A stretch of 26,663 nucleotides of DNA from a virus. The notes beneath the pieces were generated by a model. It searched no databases and was not told the origin of the DNA. It saw only the letters and a program-made list of their open reading frames with translations. Position numbers and translations under genes: made by a program. Numbering within the stretch: position 1 is the stretch's first letter; each line of letters starts with the position of its first letter. This document shows, piece after piece, positions 23,003 through 26,663 of the stretch. The DNA lies in IMG/VR virus record IMGVR_UViG_3300023278_001895, positions 1 to 26,663 of that record; one strand, 5' to 3'.

Positions 23003-24985
23003 TTAGGTACTGGTACTGGTACTGGTACTGGTACTGGTACTGGTACTGGTACTGGTGCTGGAAGATAACAGATTTTGTTCTTCCTGTAACCATTTTGCTT
23101 CAGTCCAGTTACGCAGTTGTATAGCATAGCTTGCATGTAATGCAAGTTTTTCACAGTCTATTGCTTCTTTACGTTTTCCAGGCTTTAGTTCATAGCGAGT
23201 AACTGCAGTATTTACAGAAAGCCTTTTTACACAAGATAGCATTTGCTCTTCATACTGTCCATAGCTTGTTTCATTATGATAATACCTATCTCTAGTTCCT
23301 GTAAGAGTAATCCTACGCAAGATTTCCTCGTGAGCTTTATGCGCTCCCATAAGAAATAGGGCTACACCCATTCTTTCTGCCATAGTTTTTCTTTCTTGCT
23401 TTTGAGAAACTAATTCCTGAGTTCCCGGTTCAGTAAATATCTCTGCATTATAGTTTGTATCCGTACTACCTTTAGTTGCAAAAATAAAGTTGTGTACTTC
23501 TTCTAAACTTTTTACCCAGGAGTAGACCAACTCACTTGTCTTACCATCTGAACAATCTATACTTGCAGCAGAAATAGGAAGCATAATTGATTTACCATTT
23601 GCACGTTTAGCTTCATGGGCTACAGCACCTAGAGCTAGCTCTGTTAGTTCTACCCAAACTGGATCTTCTGGGTCAAGTACATTTCCAAAGATTTCTTTCC
23701 AAGATACTAACCAAGAACAATTATTCCTGCCCCATGCACGAATAATTATAGCAAAACGATTATGCTGAACATCTATTCCCATAGTAAGGACACTTCCTCC
23801 CATAGGAATAAGGTTCTCAGTATAATTTAACCTGCGCTTTTTCATTTCTTCTATATCTATACCAGTGAGCTTAGTTTCATAAGCCTTCCCTATAGAATTG
23901 TTAGTAAATGATTTCATCAAGCCTTCTTCACCTTTGCTCAATGCTAATTCTGCTTTAACTTTCTTCTTCATGAGTTCTACATGTGTACTTGCAGAGAAAC
24001 TACTCATAAGTTCATTAAAAGTAAAACCATAAATATCTATTTCTGCAGGGCGTAATGCAACCCAGCCAAGACTGTTGAAATTTAATGCTTCTATTACGGC
24101 TTTTTTTCTATCACTGTCATCCCATACAGCTTTACAAGAAATACATTCATAATATGCAGTTGCAGGATTTAACTTACCATAAATTTCATGTATGTACCTG
24201 TCTTGGTATTGGTCACATTTCAGTTGATTAAAGTTAAATTCCTGCAATGTTCCACAACATCTGCAAGGAACTTGGAATACCATTTGATTACTTTGATTGT
24301 AGGCATTTGCAACTCTGGAAAATCCTGCATCAGTGGGAGTACCTCCAAAAATAAGTTTTCTTTCTGCAAAAGTCTTCTGCCGTTGCATAAGAATATCCAA
24401 GGCATCACCTTGATTACCTACGTCATCCTGCAAACCGTCTGGTTCTTCCACTAGAATAATTGGAACTGAGGAACTCTTAAGGTCTTCTGTACTTCGTGCA
24501 GTAACTAAAGACAGCCAACCACCTTTAAATTTAAAAAATTTATAACTGCTTCTATCTGGGTTACCAATATCTGCCAATAGAATTGGATTGCTCCGAATCA
24601 ATGGTTTGATTTTTTCTCTTGAATACTTTTTTGCAGATTCCATCCGTGGAAAAGCTATAATCATATTTTGAGGGTCAATGTGCATCCGTTTAGATAGATA
24701 GCTATTTGTAGTTTCACTCCAAGAAACTTGTGCAGATTTCTGAGCAACAATAACTTTTATATCTACATCATCCATACATTCCATAGGATACAACATAAAT
24801 GGAGTTTCCATACAATCCATTTTACCTGGTTTAGCAGTTACATCACTTCCTAACCAACGGTAGGTTTCAGCATATTCTTTAGTAGAAAGACGTTCTGGCT
24901 TTTTAAAGAATTGCAGCATTTGTCCTAAAAATAACCTTTCAGTAATCCGTTCAACAGGAGCAAAAGCTAGGTTAGAGGAGGTCAT
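23003..24985 (-). CDS. terL: Terminase large subunit, lambda gpA family (660 aa)
   Basis: Residues 83-90 KSAQVSWS align with the lambda Walker A (KSARVGYS), with Ser in place of the usual Gly; IILVEEPD at about 176-183 is the Walker B region. A zinc-ribbon-like set of cysteines is at 241, 243, 244, 281 and 284. The nuclease domain starts near 400 with TMGIDVQ, Asp405 being a metal ligand candidate (lambda Asp401). The protein packages DNA into the prohead and cuts it at cos or headful sites. Lambda A has 641 residues. The start at 24985 is used because upstream in-frame codons lie inside the small subunit gene in an unlikely hydrophobic extension; AGGAG is close upstream. The C-terminus is a Ser-Thr repeat tail. 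Confidence 0.95.
   Translation of the reverse strand: MTSSNLAFAPVERITERLFLGQMLQFFKKPERLSTKEYAETYRWLGSDVTAKPGKMDCMETPFMLYPMECMDDVDIKVIVAQKSAQVSWSETTNSYLSKRMHIDPQNMIIAFPRMESAKKYSREKIKPLIRSNPILLADIGNPDRSSYKFFKFKGGWLSLVTARSTEDLKSSSVPIILVEEPDGLQDDVGNQGDALDILMQRQKTFAERKLIFGGTPTDAGFSRVANAYNQSNQMVFQVPCRCCGTLQEFNFNQLKCDQYQDRYIHEIYGKLNPATAYYECISCKAVWDDSDRKKAVIEALNFNSLGWVALRPAEIDIYGFTFNELMSSFSASTHVELMKKKVKAELALSKGEEGLMKSFTNNSIGKAYETKLTGIDIEEMKKRRLNYTENLIPMGGSVLTMGIDVQHNRFAIIIRAWGRNNCSWLVSWKEIFGNVLDPEDPVWVELTELALGAVAHEAKRANGKSIMLPISAASIDCSDGKTSELVYSWVKSLEEVHNFIFATKGSTDTNYNAEIFTEPGTQELVSQKQERKTMAERMGVALFLMGAHKAHEEILRRITLTGTRDRYYHNETSYGQYEEQMLSCVKRLSVNTAVTRYELKPGKRKEAIDCEKLALHASYAIQLRNWTEAKWLQEEQNLLSSSTSTSTSTSTSTSTSTST
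23006..23059 (-). repeat. Hexanucleotide microsatellite at the 3' end of the large terminase gene
   Basis: On the plus strand GGTACT is repeated eight times without change (23006-23053), followed by one variant GGTGCT. On the coding strand this gives a terminal tail of nine Ser-Thr pairs immediately before the stop. Slippage would change tail length in pairs of residues and keep the frame. Confidence 0.97.
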
Positions 24986-25565
24986 CATACTCCTGCAGAA
25001 CGGGTGAAACATAGTCATCAAAGGTACTAAGAGGTATATCTTCTTCCTCAATATCATCTATAACTTCCATCTTCTCTGAGATAAAGTTATCTAAATCTGT
25101 CTGAGCAGTTACTTCCATTCTTTCACCAAGCCTATACCATTCTTCTAAACACCTGTCTATAGTTTCTTGAGTTTCTGGATGCTTACGAGAAATACTAATA
25201 AGTTGTGTACGAATCTGTAAGAATACTGGCTCACAAACTTCTGCAAACTCTTTAATCCCAATTAATTCTTTTTTCTTTTCTTTGTTGTTTAACCACTCGT
25301 TCTCAGTTTTAGCTCTATCTAATTCTATCTTCTGCAATAGTGCTTTCTCTGATACATTACTTACTTTACTTGCAGATTTACCTTTCCAAAAATTAATATA
25401 ATGAATTATGCACTCACGGTAGCTTGCGCTAGGATTTGGAGGTAGTTTTCCATCTTGCCTACCTTGATAGGTCATTGAAACATTAATACCAAGCATAGAA
25501 GCTAATATAGCTGGCGTAGCTTTAACATTAATGTCTATAATTCCCTGATTATTTTTATCTATCAT
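24972..25565 (-). CDS. terS: Terminase small subunit, Nu1-like (197 aa)
   Basis: Residues about 16-45 (TPAILASMLGINVSMTYQGRQDGKLP) form the winged helix-turn-helix that binds cos DNA in lambda Nu1, followed by YRECIIHYINFW. The middle is a charged coiled coil (EKALLQKIELDRAKTENEWLNNKEKKKELI) for oligomer formation, and the end is acidic (MEVIDDIEEEDIPL...QEYDDLL), the part that in lambda contacts gpA. The start at 25565 is the first ATG (a TTG at 25631 lies inside the promoter region); no Shine-Dalgarno is seen, so initiation may be weak. It overlaps the large subunit by 14 bases and is the first gene of the late operon. Confidence 0.88.
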   Translation of the reverse strand: MIDKNNQGIIDINVKATPAILASMLGINVSMTYQGRQDGKLPPNPSASYRECIIHYINFWKGKSASKVSNVSEKALLQKIELDRAKTENEWLNNKEKKKELIGIKEFAEVCEPVFLQIRTQLISISRKHPETQETIDRCLEEWYRLGERMEVTAQTDLDNFISEKMEVIDDIEEEDIPLSTFDDYVSPVLQEYDDLL

Positions 25566-25599
25566 AAAAGCTAATTGTTTGATCAAATGTAATTTAGTA

Positions 25600-25628
25600 T
25601 TGACTATAAATGACTTTACGGTAATAAT
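25600..25628 (+). promoter_or_regulatory. Promoter for the plus-strand genes
   Basis: On the plus strand TTGACT (25600-25605), 17 bases, then AATAAT (25623-25628): five of six matches to each sigma70 box, ideal spacing. Start site would be near 25636, about 32 bases before the ATG at 25668. It faces the minus-strand promoter; both boxes overlap those of the other strand. An inverted repeat TTGAYTAT (25600-25607 and 25624-25631) underlies both. Confidence 0.7.
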
Positions 25629-25631
25629 CAA
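25603..25631 (-). promoter_or_regulatory. Promoter for the minus-strand late operon
   Basis: On the minus strand TTGATT (25631-25626), 17 bases, then TATAGT (25608-25603). This is four of six and five of six matches to the sigma70 boxes with ideal spacing. Transcription would start near 25596, about 30 bases before the small terminase ATG. It almost wholly overlaps the plus-strand promoter. No other convincing promoter was seen for this long operon. Confidence 0.7.
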
Positions 25632-25667
25632 GCAAACATAAAATTAACCGTATATAAAAGAGTCCTT

Positions 25668-25907
25668 ATGCCTGATGAATCTTGCAGAATAGCTAAATTA
25701 GAAGCGTATCATGCGTATCATGCGGAACATTTCCGGCAGTTTGAAGAACATATTAAAAGAGAGGAAAGAAATTTTGATGCACTATTTACAAGTATTAAGG
25801 ACTTAGAGATTAGTATAAATGGTCAAAAAAGTTTTATAGGGGGAGTAGTATTTGTATTAAGTGGAGTTGCTGCTGCTGCAACAATACTTATAAACAAATA
25901 TCTTTAA
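25668..25907 (+). CDS. Small coiled-coil protein with C-terminal membrane anchor, XhlA/holin-like (79 aa)
   Basis: Residues about 7-50 are charged and helical (KLEAYHAYHAEHFRQFEEH, then KREERNFDALFTSIKDLE), a probable coiled coil. Residues about 55-75 (SFIGGVVFVLSGVAAAATILI) form one membrane segment, ending NKYL. This layout, soluble coiled coil plus C-terminal membrane helix in about 80 residues, is that of XhlA-type and other small phage lysis proteins, and of some spanin-like or superinfection proteins. I cannot choose among these. It is transcribed away from the late operon under its own promoter-like sequence. A nine-base repeat (GCGTATCAT twice) encodes AYHAYH. The ribosome site is weak (AAGAG at fair distance). 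Confidence 0.6.
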   Translation: MPDESCRIAKLEAYHAYHAEHFRQFEEHIKREERNFDALFTSIKDLEISINGQKSFIGGVVFVLSGVAAAATILINKYL

Positions 25908-25990
25908 AGCGTAGCTAAGTAATTGCTCAACTTTTACTTAAGCACAATGCTACTGCTTATAACTTATAGCTTATAGCTTGTATAGAAATT
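25908..25990. other. Short intergenic region with a weak hairpin and a 7-base tandem repeat
   Basis: A seven-base inverted repeat TAAGTAA / TTACTTA (25916-25922, 25934-25940) with an 11-base loop lies just after the small membrane protein gene; it has no T tract, so it is at best a weak terminator. Then CTTATAA, CTTATAG and CTTATAG follow head to tail at 25956-25976. No clear promoter or ribosome site for the gene at 25991 was found. Confidence 0.5.
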
Positions 25991-26663
25991 ATGACTGAAT
26001 TTAAGGATAGTGTAGAGGATGAAACAAATACTCTAGGTACTGGACCTGTAGTTGTTATAGGAGTATTCCTTGCTGGGCGTAGAACTATAGCTTCTGCACA
26101 TACTTCTGGTGCTACAGTATCCTACCGTATCAATAATTCTAATGATACAGAATGGGAAGTTGGTAAAGGAATATGGACAGCAGCAGGCTCAACCCTAACT
26201 AGAGTTACAGTATCAGCTTCTAGTAATTCAAATTTGTTAGTTAATTTCTCTGCTGGAATAAAGAGAATTATAACTACATTTATTGCTTATGATGCAGTAG
26301 CCCAAAACATATATGTAAATACTTTTATTAGTATTGTGTGGGGTACTCCCTCCGTAGAATCTTCTAATAAGATTGAGATACTGGCGACTTGCCTTAATAT
26401 TGACAATGAAGTTTTTGTTAGTGGGCAGGTTGCCGTTGAGTTAAGGGTGTCTGACTCGGCAGGTTCAAATGAACCTAGCGACACCGCAGTTATACAAGCT
26501 GCAACAGCACCAGTAGGAACTATGCTTTCTGGTACTGGAACGGCTACATCGGTGTTTAAAACAAATAATGCAGGGCAGTTTAAAATAGCCGTTTATGATG
26601 TAGCGGTAGGTAGCAGGTTTGTTTGGCTAAAAGCGGGTGGGCACTCGCAACTTTTCTGCCGTG
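25991..26663 (+). CDS. Partial phage fibre-like virion gene (first 224 codons, runs off the right edge)
   Basis: From the ATG at 25991 one frame is open to the window end. The first ~95 residues (MTEFKDSVEDET, then TGP..IGVFLAGRRTIAS, EWEVGKGIWTAAGSTLTRVTV and ASSNSNLLVNFSAG) follow a module that I recognise from the N-terminus of many phage virion and tail fibre proteins (KDRV-ET--TTGTG...WEVG-GT...L-R--V--SSN-----FSAG). The last ~50 residues visible (APVGTMLSGTGTATSVFKT, AGQFKIAVYDVAVGSRFVWLKAGG) match another common fibre beta module. Base composition becomes GC-richer from about 26340, suggesting a module boundary. It is transcribed opposite to the late operon. No Shine-Dalgarno is obvious. 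Confidence 0.75.
   Translation, partial: MTEFKDSVEDETNTLGTGPVVVIGVFLAGRRTIASAHTSGATVSYRINNSNDTEWEVGKGIWTAAGSTLTRVTVSASSNSNLLVNFSAGIKRIITTFIAYDAVAQNIYVNTFISIVWGTPSVESSNKIEILATCLNIDNEVFVSGQVAVELRVSDSAGSNEPSDTAVIQAATAPVGTMLSGTGTATSVFKTNNAGQFKIAVYDVAVGSRFVWLKAGGHSQLFCR

Noticed and set aside
23006-23059. Hexamer repeat as a CRISPR array or cos-binding repeat set
   Set aside because: Units are six bases with no spacers, inside the coding frame, so it is a microsatellite; cos repeats would be expected on the other side of the small terminase gene.
24986-25057. Longer N-terminus for the large terminase
   Set aside because: The extra residues are antiparallel-frame translation of the small subunit end and do not resemble the gpA family; AGGAG supports a start at 24985 or 24988.
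25566-26000. cos site upstream of the small terminase gene
   Set aside because: Position would fit a lambda-like cos, but I found no convincing set of R-site repeats or a 12-base staggered palindrome; the inverted repeat there is better explained by the promoters.
26287-26484. Minus-strand open frame of 65 codons at the right end
   Set aside because: Lies opposite the fibre-like frame that has recognisable modules and runs unbroken to the edge.
1-26663. tRNA genes, CRISPR arrays, insertion sequences, integrase or attachment sites
   Set aside because: None seen on either strand; gaps between genes are all about 110 bases or shorter.

Overview
The window is the late structural block of a tailed double-stranded DNA bacteriophage or prophage. 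It is AT-rich and very compact. The head genes follow the lambda plan (Nu1/A/W/B/C/Nu3/D/E). The long tape measure protein and the frameshifted tail chaperone pair indicate a long-tailed siphovirus. A gpW-type connector, a gpD-type decoration protein and a gpL-like hub with paired cysteines point to a Gram-negative, probably proteobacterial, host. No gene allows a genus call, and no integrase, repressor, tRNA or host gene is visible, so free phage and prophage cannot be told apart.

Layout. From about 25.6 kb down to base 1 everything is one minus-strand operon in the order of virion assembly: small and large terminase subunits, head-completion protein, portal, a T4-type lysozyme, S49 prohead protease with an in-frame internal scaffold gene, decoration protein and major capsid protein. 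These are followed by a Z-like minor tail protein, two small connector or terminator proteins, a 56-residue protein of unknown role and a tail tube protein carrying a duplicated module. Next come the tail chaperone G and its -1 frameshift extension T, then the tape measure protein. Four virion or receptor-binding-type genes follow (two conserved virion families, one small fibre-like family, one protein with two F5/8 type C domains). The tail tip comes last: a distal tail-like protein, a BR0599/gpL-like hub, a cupin-like protein, a small membrane-anchored protein, a 68-residue protein, a J-like hub and the start of one more gene cut off at base 1. On the plus strand, diverging from the terminase, are a small coiled-coil plus membrane-anchor protein and the first 224 codons of a fibre-like virion gene running off the right edge.

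Expression logic. The divergent gap (25566-25667) holds two face-to-face sigma70-like promoters that overlap almost completely and share an inverted repeat. Genes are packed with stop-start overlaps: TAATG at six junctions and ATGA at two. Hairpins follow exactly the two genes whose products are needed in greatest number (major capsid, tail tube). Two further devices regulate stoichiometry: a textbook A AAA AAC slippery site between tail chaperones G and T, and a strong internal ribosome binding site giving a Nu3-like scaffold from the 3' end of the protease gene.

No clearly novel defence or enzymatic system was found. The most notable points are the compact promoter switch, the lysozyme placed inside the head operon, the modular additions in tail tube and fibre genes, and two genes not obvious from a simple ORF scan (the partial genes at both window edges).
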